The notes under the pieces: generated by a model
Told to the model about the DNA's origin: nothing
Database searches by the model: none
What the model saw: only the letters and a program-made list of their open reading frames with translations
In this document: positions 28,313 to 36,527 of the stretch, in pieces
Numbering within the stretch: the stretch's first letter is position 1
Layout of the letters: each line of letters opens with the position of its first letter
Position numbers and translations under genes: made by a program
NCBI RefSeq assembly: GCF_029338275.1
Contig: NZ_CP119789.1
Location: 2,108,001 to 2,172,000 of the forward strand
DNA length: 64,000 nucleotides
Source: Haloarcula ordinaria
Lineage (GTDB): Archaea > Halobacteriota > Halobacteria > Halobacteriales > Haloarculaceae
Direction: 5' to 3'

Positions 28313-28382
28313 TGATACACTATGATGTTTACTACCATGACGGGTCTAGCAGTACATAACACCCGTCCAACATAGAGACACT

Positions 28383-29915
28383 ATGACAGACACATACGTC
28401 GGTTCGATCGACCAAGGCACGACAGGCACGCGGTTCATGGTATTCGACCACAGCGGGCAGGTCGTCGCCAACGCGTACGAAAAGCACGAACAGTTCTATC
28501 CAGAACCCGGCTGGGTCGAGCATGACCCGATGGAGATCTGGGAAAACACGAAAGACGTCGTCACTCAGGGGCTCAAGGATGCCGGGCTGGACGCGAGCCA
28601 GCTGGAAGCGCTCGGCATCACCAACCAACGTGAGACGACGATCGTCTGGGACAAAGAGACGGGCAAGCCGGTCCACAACGCGCTGGTCTGGCAGGACCGC
28701 CGGACCACAGACCGCGTCGAGGAACTGCAGGATGCCGACAAAGTCGAGTGGATCCGTGAGAAGACCGGGCTGGAGGCCGACGCGTACTTCTCTGCGACGA
28801 AGACCGAATGGATTCTCGACAACGCCGAACCACTGAAGATGCAGAGCAGTCGCGGTGAGGACCTCCGCAAACGGGCCGAGTCCGGGGAGCTCCTCATGGG
28901 CACCATCGACTCGTGGCTCATCTACAACCTCACCGGTAACCACATCACCGACGTCACCAACGCGTCCCGGACGATGCTGTACAACATCCGGGACCTGGAG
29001 TGGGACCACGACCTCCTCGAGGAGTTCGACGTCCCCGCGTCGATGGTCCCAGAAGTGCGACCGTCGTCGGACGACGACTACTACGGGTACACCGACCCCG
29101 ACGGCTTCCTCGGCGAAGAGGTCCCCGTCGCGGGCGCGCTCGGCGACCAGCAGGCCGCGATGTTCGGCCAGACCTGTTTCGACGAGGGCGACGCCAAGAA
29201 CACCTACGGAACCGGCTCGTTCTACCTGATGAACACCGGGACGGAGGCAGTCACGTCTGACCACGGACTCCTGACGACCATCGGCTTCCAGATGTCCGGT
29301 GAGCCCGTCCAGTACGCGCTGGAGGGGGCCATCTTCATCACCGGGGCCGCCATCGAGTGGCTCGAAGACGTCGACCTCATCAACAACGCAGCACAGACCG
29401 CGGAACTCGCTCGCTCCGTCGACTCGACGGACGGCGTCTACATGGTGCCGGCGTTCACCGGCCTGGGCGCGCCCCACTGGGACGGGCGCGCACGCGGGAC
29501 AATAGTCGGCATGACCCGGGGGACGAGGAAGGAGCACATCGTCCGGGCGACACTGGAGTCCATCGCCTACCAGACGCGGGACGTCGCAGAGGCCATGGAG
29601 GCCGACTCCGGCGTCGAGACGACGAGTCTCCGGGTCGACGGCGGTGCGGTGAAGAACAACTTCCTCTGTCAGCTCCAGTCCGACATCATCCAGACCGACA
29701 TCGTCCGGCCGGAGGTCGACGAGACGACTGCACTCGGCTCTGCGTACGCCGCCGGGCTGGCGGTCGGCTACTGGGACACAGTCGACGAGCTCCGCGACAA
29801 CTGGCAGATCGACCGGGAGTTCTCGCCCGAGATGGAAGCGTCCGAGGCGGACAGAAAGTACAGTCGCTGGGACGACGCCGTCGAGAAGTCCCTCGACTGG
29901 GCTCGGGAGGAGTAA
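28383..29915 (+). CDS. glpK: glycerol kinase
   Basis: 510 aa FGGY kinase, ATP plus glycerol to glycerol-3-phosphate. Motifs: SIDQGTTGTRFMVFD (phosphate 1), TNQRETTIVWDKETG, NALVWQDRRT (substrate), TYGTGSFYLMNTG (phosphate 2) and RVDGGAVKNNFLCQLQSDI (adenosine). It is divergent from glpABC and followed after 3 nt by a membrane protein gene, so the two form an operon. This fits the main haloarchaeal route for Dunaliella-derived glycerol. Confidence 0.97.
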   Translation: MTDTYVGSIDQGTTGTRFMVFDHSGQVVANAYEKHEQFYPEPGWVEHDPMEIWENTKDVVTQGLKDAGLDASQLEALGITNQRETTIVWDKETGKPVHNALVWQDRRTTDRVEELQDADKVEWIREKTGLEADAYFSATKTEWILDNAEPLKMQSSRGEDLRKRAESGELLMGTIDSWLIYNLTGNHITDVTNASRTMLYNIRDLEWDHDLLEEFDVPASMVPEVRPSSDDDYYGYTDPDGFLGEEVPVAGALGDQQAAMFGQTCFDEGDAKNTYGTGSFYLMNTGTEAVTSDHGLLTTIGFQMSGEPVQYALEGAIFITGAAIEWLEDVDLINNAAQTAELARSVDSTDGVYMVPAFTGLGAPHWDGRARGTIVGMTRGTRKEHIVRATLESIAYQTRDVAEAMEADSGVETTSLRVDGGAVKNNFLCQLQSDIIQTDIVRPEVDETTALGSAYAAGLAVGYWDTVDELRDNWQIDREFSPEMEASEADRKYSRWDDAVEKSLDWAREE

Positions 29916-29918
29916 CCG

Positions 29919-31019
29919 ATGGTCGCAGACCTCCTCCTACAGGTTCCGATCGTCGACATGCCGGTCGCGGACCTGCTGCTATTGCTCATCGCGGCGTTCG
30001 GCGGTGGTGCGTTCGGCGCCGCGCTCGGGGCGCTGCCGGCGTTCTGTTTCACCGGGTTCGCCGTGCTCGCCGCAGAAGGCGCTCGGCTCCTGTCGGGTGG
30101 CTCGGATGCGCTCGACGCCCCCGGTATCCTCGGTGCGATAGCGTTCGGGCCGGTCTTCGGGCCACACGTCGCTTTCGCCGGCGGTGTGGCAGCGGCCGCC
30201 TACGCAGCACGGAAAGAAGGGGTGATGTACGAACCCGAGGACGGCGACTACCACGTCGCGAAGGACATCGCGTACGCGCTGGGGACGCGCCCGGACGTCC
30301 TCGCAGTCGGTGGTATCTTCGGCATGATCGGGGCCCTGGGCACTGCTATCTCCGGAGCCCTTGCCCTGCCGTGGGACCCGATTGCGATTATGGTCGTCGT
30401 CTCGGCGGTCCTGGCTCGCCTCGCGTTCGGCTACCCGATTATCGGGGCCGGTGACAGAGACATCCTCGACATGTCTCCCTTCGAGAGAGGGGAGGAGCGC
30501 AGTCCCCCAGAGGGTCGTTCAGACGTCGCTACCGACGGTGGCACCCAAACGGCGACCCGTCTGGCCGTCGAACCGTGGCTCCCACACCAGTACGAATGGC
30601 CGAACGTCGCGGCTATCGGGCTGGTCACCGGACTGCTCGGCGGCTGGATCGCACTGGCCACCGGCAGTCCGTTCCTCGCCTTCGGTATCTCCGCGGCACT
30701 GTTGACCTTCCTCAACCTCGGCGTGGAGAACATTCCGGTCACGCACCACATGACGTTGCCGGCGAGTACGGCGGCGCTCGCGTTCGCTGCCGACCCGACC
30801 GGGATGACCCAGGTCGCAGCAATCGCCATCGCCGGCGTGTTCGGCGTCTACGGTGCTCTCGTGGGTGAACTCGTCCAGCGTATCTTCTACGCGCACTCGG
30901 ACACCCACTTCGACCCGCCGGCGGCCGCTATCGTCGTCGCGACGTTCACCATCGTGGTGCTCGCCATCGTCGGCGTCTTCCCGAGCACGTCCTGGGTCCC
31001 GAACCTGGGTCTCGTATAA
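29919..31019 (+). CDS. multi-pass membrane protein cotranscribed with glpK
   Basis: 366 aa with about eight or nine hydrophobic helices in two halves (20-180 and 225-360), split by a hydrophilic loop (ERGEERSPPEGRSDVATDGG). Haloferax has a comparable membrane gene directly after glpK. It is not a MIP/aquaporin-type facilitator; the paired NPA boxes are absent. Location three nucleotides after glpK suggests glycerol uptake or control of the kinase, by inference only. Confidence 0.75.
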   Translation: MVADLLLQVPIVDMPVADLLLLLIAAFGGGAFGAALGALPAFCFTGFAVLAAEGARLLSGGSDALDAPGILGAIAFGPVFGPHVAFAGGVAAAAYAARKEGVMYEPEDGDYHVAKDIAYALGTRPDVLAVGGIFGMIGALGTAISGALALPWDPIAIMVVVSAVLARLAFGYPIIGAGDRDILDMSPFERGEERSPPEGRSDVATDGGTQTATRLAVEPWLPHQYEWPNVAAIGLVTGLLGGWIALATGSPFLAFGISAALLTFLNLGVENIPVTHHMTLPASTAALAFAADPTGMTQVAAIAIAGVFGVYGALVGELVQRIFYAHSDTHFDPPAAAIVVATFTIVVLAIVGVFPSTSWVPNLGLV

Positions 31020-31059
31020 ACGAAAAACTCATTTTTAAAAGTAGCCTATCCTTCCAAAA

Positions 31060-32235
31060 ATGGACATCGAGTCGAGAATCAAACGACGACAACGACGTGA
31101 CAGCAGTCACAGGCTCGTGCTCGATTACGAGCCGTTGTCGCCGGTCCACCACATCGACGAACCGAACGGTCGTGGTCCGATGATGGAACGGTTGCTGGAT
31201 CACCTCGACTCCGTCTTCGACGGCAATCTCCCCCCAAACGCCTACGTTCACGGTCCGGCGGGGTCCGGAAAGTCCGCGGTCATCACTGCGCTGTTCTCCT
31301 GTCTCGACCTGCTGCCGACCGACGACCGGTCGATTATCCACACGAGCACGCGCGCCGAGCCGGCCATCTCCCCCGCATTCATCTACGTCGACGTCCGCGA
31401 GACGAAAAGCGAGTTCGCGTTCTATCACGCCATCCTCGACAGCCTCTCGGACGACACCGTTCCGGAGTACGGTATCGGGACCGACACGCTCCGGTCGCGG
31501 TTACACGACATTCTCGGCGGGAGAAACAACGGTGCCGTCATCGCCGTCGACCACGTCGACGACGCGGACGAGCTCGACCCCGAGGACCTCGTCGACCTGT
31601 TCGCGGGTTTACCGAGCAACACGAGCTGGCTGGCTATCGGCAGAGCGCCGGCGGAACAGAGTCCGCTGACGGAGTACACCGCTCGCTCGCTCGCCATCGA
31701 ACCGTACCGGAAGCAGACGCTGGTCGACGTCCTGATGACGCGGGCCTCGGACGGGTTGGCCCAGCAGTCGCTCACCCACTCGACCGCCCGTCATATCGCC
31801 GACTGGGCGGACGGGAACGCACACGACGCCCTCTCGGTGCTGTTCGTCGCCGCGGTCAACACGGAAGCGGCCGACCGGACCCGTATCACCGAACACGACG
31901 TCGCGTCGGCCGTCGACGAGATTCCCGACCCGTGTGTCTCCCTCGGCCGCGTCCTCGCGCTACCGAAGAACCGACAGGCCGTTCTCAGGGAACTCGTCGA
32001 GATGGACGAGGCCGAGACCGCGTCGGTCACCCGGACGACCGAGGTCATCAGTCAACGCGACGCGGTCGACCTCTCACAGGGGACCGTCAAGCGGTTCCTC
32101 TACGAGATGGCTGAATCGGGTATCGTCGACCGCGTCAAGTCAGAACGGCGGAACGGCCAGGGGCGACCGCCGAGTCGCGTCGAACCTCGGTTCCCGCCGA
32201 CAGCCTTCAGACAGCTCTACGACCTCGGCTCCTGA
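31060..32235 (+). CDS. Orc1/Cdc6-like AAA+ ATPase
   Basis: 391 aa. The N-terminal lead YEPLSPVHHIDEPNGRGPMMERLL resembles the start of archaeal Orc1/Cdc6. Walker A is GPAGSGKS (65-72). Walker B reads VIAVDHVDD, with D164 followed by His where initiators have DE. A C-terminal winged helix (about 300-390; SVTRTTEVISQRD, TVKRFLYEMAESGIV) completes the domain order. Origin-recognition boxes are not obvious next to it. It follows the glpK operon after 40 nt with a TTTTTAAAAG box and may be a DNA-binding regulator rather than an initiator. Confidence 0.75.
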   Translation: MDIESRIKRRQRRDSSHRLVLDYEPLSPVHHIDEPNGRGPMMERLLDHLDSVFDGNLPPNAYVHGPAGSGKSAVITALFSCLDLLPTDDRSIIHTSTRAEPAISPAFIYVDVRETKSEFAFYHAILDSLSDDTVPEYGIGTDTLRSRLHDILGGRNNGAVIAVDHVDDADELDPEDLVDLFAGLPSNTSWLAIGRAPAEQSPLTEYTARSLAIEPYRKQTLVDVLMTRASDGLAQQSLTHSTARHIADWADGNAHDALSVLFVAAVNTEAADRTRITEHDVASAVDEIPDPCVSLGRVLALPKNRQAVLRELVEMDEAETASVTRTTEVISQRDAVDLSQGTVKRFLYEMAESGIVDRVKSERRNGQGRPPSRVEPRFPPTAFRQLYDLGS

Positions 32236-32239
32236 CGGG

Positions 32240-33211
32240 TCACTGCAGCATGCTCGGGTCGCCGGTGCCACGCGTCAGCGCCGAGGCGAGTGCACCCCTG
32301 ACGACGACGTCGTCGCCCATCGACGTCAGCTGGATATCGGGGATGTTCGACATCACCATGTCGTCGAGGCGGTTCCGGATGGGGTCGAGCACCTGATCCG
32401 GATTGTTGAGCGCGACGGCCCCGCCCACGTAGATGACCAGCGGGGCGTAGGAGTGGACCATGTTCGCGATGCCGATGGTGTTCCAGTGGGATATCTGGTC
32501 GAGGACGTGGGACGCGAACTCGTCCGTGCCGGCGTACTCGAAGACGTCGGCGGCGGAGAACTCCTCGGTCTCGATGGGTAGCGCCGTGTCAACGGGGTCC
32601 TCATGGTGGAGTGCAGTGGCGTAATCCGGGATGTTGTCGCCCGAGCAGTAGGCTTCCCAGTGGCCGTCGTGGCCACAGCCACAGGTCATGAACCCCTGGG
32701 GGTCGATGGTGATGTGACCGACCTCGCCCGCGTTGCCGTCCCACCCGCTGAGGATGTTGCCGTCGACGGCGACCCCCGCGCCGATACCAGACGAGATGGT
32801 CAGATACACCATGTCGTCGGGGTTCCGGTCGGAGTAGAAGCGTTCGCCGATGGCGCCCGCGTTGGCGTCGTTGTGCAGGTAGACGCGGTCGCTCCCGACC
32901 AGGTTCGAGACGGGCCCGGTCAGCGGAATGCGGTCGATGGAGTCCGGGAGGTTCGCCGGGTTCTCGATGATACCCTGCGCGAGGTCCAGCGGGCCGATCG
33001 CCGCGATACCGGCGGCTTCGATGTTCCTCGGCTCGATGCCTGCGGCCTCGGCTGCCTTCCGTAGCGTGTCGAGGACGGCCTCGGTGACGTCGATACCGGA
33101 CGGGCCACGCGGCGTGTCTGACTTGTGTGACCCCAGTAGCGTCCCGGACTCGTCGCCGACGACGGCGCGGATATGTGTCGCACCGAGGTCGACGCCTGCG
33201 TATGCGGCCAT
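32240..33211 (-). CDS. glk: ROK-family sugar kinase (glucokinase)
   Basis: 323 aa. Phosphate motif GVDLGATHIRAVVGDESG, catalytic Asp in LHNDANAGAIGE, SSGIGAGVAVDG, and the ROK zinc region EVGHITIDPQG then CGCGHDGHWEAYCSG. The last zinc ligand of the usual CxCGxxGC is His here. It would phosphorylate glucose or a related hexose with ATP. Because the semi-phosphorylative pathway starts from free glucose, this kinase may supply glucose-6-phosphate for biosynthesis. The substrate is inferred. Its stop is 4 nt from the convergent ATPase stop. Confidence 0.82.
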   Translation of the reverse strand: MAAYAGVDLGATHIRAVVGDESGTLLGSHKSDTPRGPSGIDVTEAVLDTLRKAAEAAGIEPRNIEAAGIAAIGPLDLAQGIIENPANLPDSIDRIPLTGPVSNLVGSDRVYLHNDANAGAIGERFYSDRNPDDMVYLTISSGIGAGVAVDGNILSGWDGNAGEVGHITIDPQGFMTCGCGHDGHWEAYCSGDNIPDYATALHHEDPVDTALPIETEEFSAADVFEYAGTDEFASHVLDQISHWNTIGIANMVHSYAPLVIYVGGAVALNNPDQVLDPIRNRLDDMVMSNIPDIQLTSMGDDVVVRGALASALTRGTGDPSMLQ

Positions 33212-33256
33212 GCTGTTTGATGCGTCGCTCCAGCAGTACTTAATTGCACAGATTCC

Positions 33257-35023
33257 TCAACGGGGGCGACCGTCGGCGGCACCGTGGTCGGTCACATCCT
33301 TGTAGACCACGCCCCGTTCCCCGTCGAGTGTGATCGTCGTGCCGTCCGTGACGGAGTCGGGGAGCTTCGTCTCGGAGACCATCGGCACGCCCAGCTCGCG
33401 GGCCACGATGGCGGCGTAGCTCGTCATCCCCTGGTGCTCGTCGATGATTCCCCCGATACGGGTCATATCGCCCTGGAACTCGCCCTCGAAGTGGTCCGGG
33501 ACGACGAGGATGCCGCCGGTCGGGACGTCCGAGATGTCCCCGGTGGTGTCGAGTCGGTGGACGGGGCCCGTCGAGATACCCTCGACGACCGACCGGCCCT
33601 GAGCGGCCGTCTCTGCGGCCACGTGGACCTTCAGCATGTTCGCCGTGTTCATGCCCTCGAGCTCGGTCATCATCCCCGAGATGACGACCACGGTGTCGCC
33701 GCCGCTCGCGGCCTCCGTGTCCAGCGCTGCCTGGACCGCGCTCTGGATGACGGCGTCGGCCCCTTCGCTCCGGTACTCCGTCGTGACCGGGGTAATCCCC
33801 CAGGAGAGCGCGAGCTTCCGCTTGACCTGCGTGCTCGGCGTGGCCGCCACGATGGGAATCGAGGGACGGAACTTCGAGGCCTTGAGCGCAGTGTAGCCCG
33901 ACTCGGACGCGGCGACGAGCGCGGTGGCGCCCACGTCGCGCGCCAGGTAGCGTCCCGACCGGGCCAGTGCATCGGTCCGGTTGCCGCCCGCCCCGGGGAC
34001 CCACTGCTCGCGGACCTCGGCGTACTCCTCGCTGGACTCGACGTCGCGGACGATTCGGTCCATCGTCGAGACGACGCGGGTCGGGTGGTCGCCGATGGCC
34101 GTCTCGCCCGAGAGCATCACTGCGTCGGTCCCGTCGAGCACGGCGTTCGCGACGTCCGAGGCTTCCGCCCGGGTAGGTCGCCGCGAGTGGATCATCGAGT
34201 CGAGCATCTCTGTCGCGGTGATGACCGGGACGCCGGCCTGGCGACACTTCCGGATGATGCGCTTCTGTATGATGGGGACGTCTTCGAGCGGGCACTCCAC
34301 GCCGAGGTCACCACGGGCGACCATCACGCCGTACGCCGCTTCGATGATGGAATCGAGGTTCTCGACGGCGCCCGAGCGCTCTATCTTCGCGATGACCGGG
34401 ATGTCGACGCCGCGGTCCTCGAGTGCCTGGTTGATCTCGTAGATGGCCTCACCGTCGCGGACGAACGACGCGGCGACGAAGTCCGGCTCCTTCTCCGCGG
34501 CGACGTCGAGCTCCTGCTCGTCGTTCTCCGTGATGGTCGGGAGGTCGAGCTCGACTCCGGGGACGTTGACGCCCTTCCGCGACCCGAGTTCGCCGCCGTT
34601 CTCCACTCGCGCGTGCACGACCCCGTCTTCGACGCTTTCGACAGTCGTCTCGATGCGGCCGTCGTCCAGCAGGACGCGGTCGCCCGGCTGGACGGCGGTG
34701 ATGGACTTCGAGAGCCCGACCTCCTCGGGTGTCGCGTCGTCGCCGACGACGAACTGTACCGTCGCCCCCTCCTCGAGCTGAATCGGTTCGTCTATCGGCG
34801 CCGTCCGGACTTCCGGCCCGGGCATGTCGAGCATCGCGGCGACCGGCTGGTCGACGATCTCGTCGACTTCCCGGATACGGTCGATCATCTCCCGCCGGTG
34901 TTCCGGGGACCCGTGACTCGCGTTGAGCCGGGCCACCGACATCCCGGCCTCCGCCAGCGAGGCGATCTGCTCTATCGATTCCGAAGCCGGGCCAAGCGTA
35001 CAGACGATTTTCGCGTTACGCAT
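33257..35023 (-). CDS. pyk: pyruvate kinase with C-terminal PEP-utiliser-like domain
   Basis: 588 aa from MRNAKIVCTLGPAS. PK motifs: RLNASHG, DMPGPEVRT, KIERSGAVENLD (catalytic Lys), VARGDLGVE and ATEMLDSMI with RRPTRAEASDVANAV. Residues about 470-585 are an extra mobile domain of the PEP-utilising enzyme type. Its normally phosphorylated His is Tyr536 (GMTSYAAIVAREL). The enzyme makes pyruvate and ATP from PEP. It is the next gene after kdgK on the same strand, with a separate promoter area and a 12-nt palindrome in the gap. Confidence 0.95.
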   Translation of the reverse strand: MRNAKIVCTLGPASESIEQIASLAEAGMSVARLNASHGSPEHRREMIDRIREVDEIVDQPVAAMLDMPGPEVRTAPIDEPIQLEEGATVQFVVGDDATPEEVGLSKSITAVQPGDRVLLDDGRIETTVESVEDGVVHARVENGGELGSRKGVNVPGVELDLPTITENDEQELDVAAEKEPDFVAASFVRDGEAIYEINQALEDRGVDIPVIAKIERSGAVENLDSIIEAAYGVMVARGDLGVECPLEDVPIIQKRIIRKCRQAGVPVITATEMLDSMIHSRRPTRAEASDVANAVLDGTDAVMLSGETAIGDHPTRVVSTMDRIVRDVESSEEYAEVREQWVPGAGGNRTDALARSGRYLARDVGATALVAASESGYTALKASKFRPSIPIVAATPSTQVKRKLALSWGITPVTTEYRSEGADAVIQSAVQAALDTEAASGGDTVVVISGMMTELEGMNTANMLKVHVAAETAAQGRSVVEGISTGPVHRLDTTGDISDVPTGGILVVPDHFEGEFQGDMTRIGGIIDEHQGMTSYAAIVARELGVPMVSETKLPDSVTDGTTITLDGERGVVYKDVTDHGAADGRPR

Positions 35024-35079
35024 CGGTCCGTCCCTCCGCACGGACGGGCGATACGCCGAGAGCGAGTTGAATCATATGA

Positions 35080-35091
35080 CTGGGTACCCAG
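35080..35091. promoter_or_regulatory. 12-nt perfect palindrome upstream of pyk
   Basis: CTGGGTACCCAG lies 57 nt before the pyk start, between a TTTCTTATCC-type core promoter and the coding region. It is a possible operator for a sugar regulator such as TrmB or GfcR; binding is not shown. Confidence 0.4.
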
Positions 35092-35155
35092 GCTGGGGAT
35101 AAGAAACTTGTTTGACGCGCCTGCCGCGCCGTCATATGGCGATTGTACGGTCGGT

Positions 35156-36115
35156 CTATCGGTCTATCTCGGTACTGTCGCCCTGCATCACGCGTTCGAC
35201 CTCGTCGGACGAGAGCACCGCGATGTCGCCGGGGACCGAGCGCTTCAGCGCTGCCGTCGCCGCCCCCCACGAGAGCGCGCGCGGAATCGGCGCTCCCTCG
35301 ACGTACTGTGAGAGGAACCCACCCACGAAGGAATCGCCCGACCCAACCGGATGCGCGTCGCTCGCCTCGTAGGCCGGACGGTCGAACTGTTCGTCCGGCG
35401 TGGCCGCGACGGCACCCTCCGCGCCCTGCGTGACGACGGTGACGTCGAACCCGTACTCGTCGGTGAGCTCGACCGCCATCTCGGACGCGGGGCCCGAGAG
35501 TCCGAACAGGTTCTCGGCGTCCCGCTTGGCGGTCAGTAACACGTCGACGTTCGGGAACAGGTCCGTGAGGACCTCTGCGGCTTCTGCCGGGGTCCATAGC
35601 TTCGAGCGGTAGTTGACGTCGAGGCTCGTCGTCGCCCCTGCTTCGTCGGCCGCAGCCAACAGGTCTGCCGTGGTCGCCTCGAGCCGCTCGGAGAGGGCCG
35701 GCGTGATGCCCGACGTGTGAAAGGCTGCTGTCTCTTCGAGCAGTCCCGTGGGTAGTTCGTCGACTGTGGCAGTCGTCACGCTCGCGCCCGAACGGTCGTA
35801 GATGACGTCGTTTCCGCGGGGCACGTCCCCCTGTTCGAGATAGTAGGTCCCGACGCGCCCCGTGTCTGCGTCGTCCCAGACGACGTCGGTGTCTACGCCG
35901 TGGCTCCGGAGTTCGGTGGCGACCTTGCGCCCCGGCGGCGAGTCCGGGAGCTTCGAGACCCACGTGCTATCGAGCCCGAGCCGCTGCGCGGCCACGGCCA
36001 CGTTGGACTCCGCTCCGGCGACGTGTACGTCGTACTGGTCTGCAGTCTCCACTCGCTCCTGACCTGGTGGAGAGAGTCTGAGCATCGTTTCGCCGAAAGT
36101 GACCAGGTCGACCAT
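35156..36115 (-). CDS. kdgK: 2-keto-3-deoxygluconate kinase
   Basis: 319 aa PfkB-family kinase from MVDLVTFGETMLRLSPPG. Residues GAESNVAVAAQRLG and the C-terminal DAHPVGSGDSFVGGFLS (catalytic Asp) mark the family. It phosphorylates KDG to KDPG in the semi-phosphorylative Entner-Doudoroff pathway. The start at 36115 is fixed by a TATA box 23 nt upstream. The KDG assignment rests on family resemblance plus gad, pyk and gfcR nearby; fructokinase is the main alternative. Confidence 0.85.
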   Translation of the reverse strand: MVDLVTFGETMLRLSPPGQERVETADQYDVHVAGAESNVAVAAQRLGLDSTWVSKLPDSPPGRKVATELRSHGVDTDVVWDDADTGRVGTYYLEQGDVPRGNDVIYDRSGASVTTATVDELPTGLLEETAAFHTSGITPALSERLEATTADLLAAADEAGATTSLDVNYRSKLWTPAEAAEVLTDLFPNVDVLLTAKRDAENLFGLSGPASEMAVELTDEYGFDVTVVTQGAEGAVAATPDEQFDRPAYEASDAHPVGSGDSFVGGFLSQYVEGAPIPRALSWGAATAALKRSVPGDIAVLSSDEVERVMQGDSTEIDR

Positions 36116-36137
36116 ACGACTCCGTCGTTCCCCGGCT

Positions 36138-36146
36138 GGTATAAAT
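36138..36146 (-). promoter_or_regulatory. TATA box of kdgK (leaderless)
   Basis: ATTTATACC on the minus strand is 23 nt before the ATG, placing transcription start at the start codon. Confidence 0.65.
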
Positions 36147-36407
36147 CCCGGAGAATCCGTGAGCCCGCCGTGAAGCGATACGGGCTGTCTGTGCTGGAGA
36201 TTCCAGGTCACTGGTGTCGCGCTCTTTCCCTTCGGTGAATGACGGCTGAATACCAGGATACGGGAGTTCTAGCCGCCCCTCTTTTGTATAGCGAAATGAG
36301 ATTTATCTGGTCGAACTCGAGCGCCTAACTATGGTACATACTCTATCCTGTCCGGAATTTTCGAACTCACAGACCGAAACGCCACACCTGGGCCTCTGTG
36401 ACCGACA

Positions 36408-36527
36408 CTAGGATTCGTACGTGTATCGCATGAGGTACTTCATAAGATAAATCGAGCCCACGATGCTGAGGACCAGTACCAGAAGCACGATGACCACCAT
36501 GAACATCAAGCTGAGATCAGACACCAT
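36408..36527 (-). CDS. 39-aa single-span membrane peptide
   Basis: A short minus-strand frame encodes a 39-residue protein: a 6-residue acidic head (MVSDLS), a long hydrophobic span (about 7-29, mostly Val, Leu, Ile, Met) and a basic/aromatic tail (KYLMRYTYES). It ends in TAG. A GGTGGT motif sits 5 nt before the ATG and pairs partly with the 16S 3' end. The composition is far from random for this GC-rich DNA, which favours a real gene. Family and partners are unknown. It is alone in a gene-poor stretch. Confidence 0.5.
   Translation of the reverse strand: MVSDLSLMFMVVIVLLVLVLSIVGSIYLMKYLMRYTYES

Noticed and set aside
31020..31059. Replication origin next to the Orc1/Cdc6-like gene
   Set aside because: The 40-nt gap is too short, and no repeated origin-recognition boxes or AT-rich unwinding element are visible either side.
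33284..35311. 675-codon plus-strand frame opposite pyk
   Set aside because: Shadow of pyruvate kinase with no recognisable domain.
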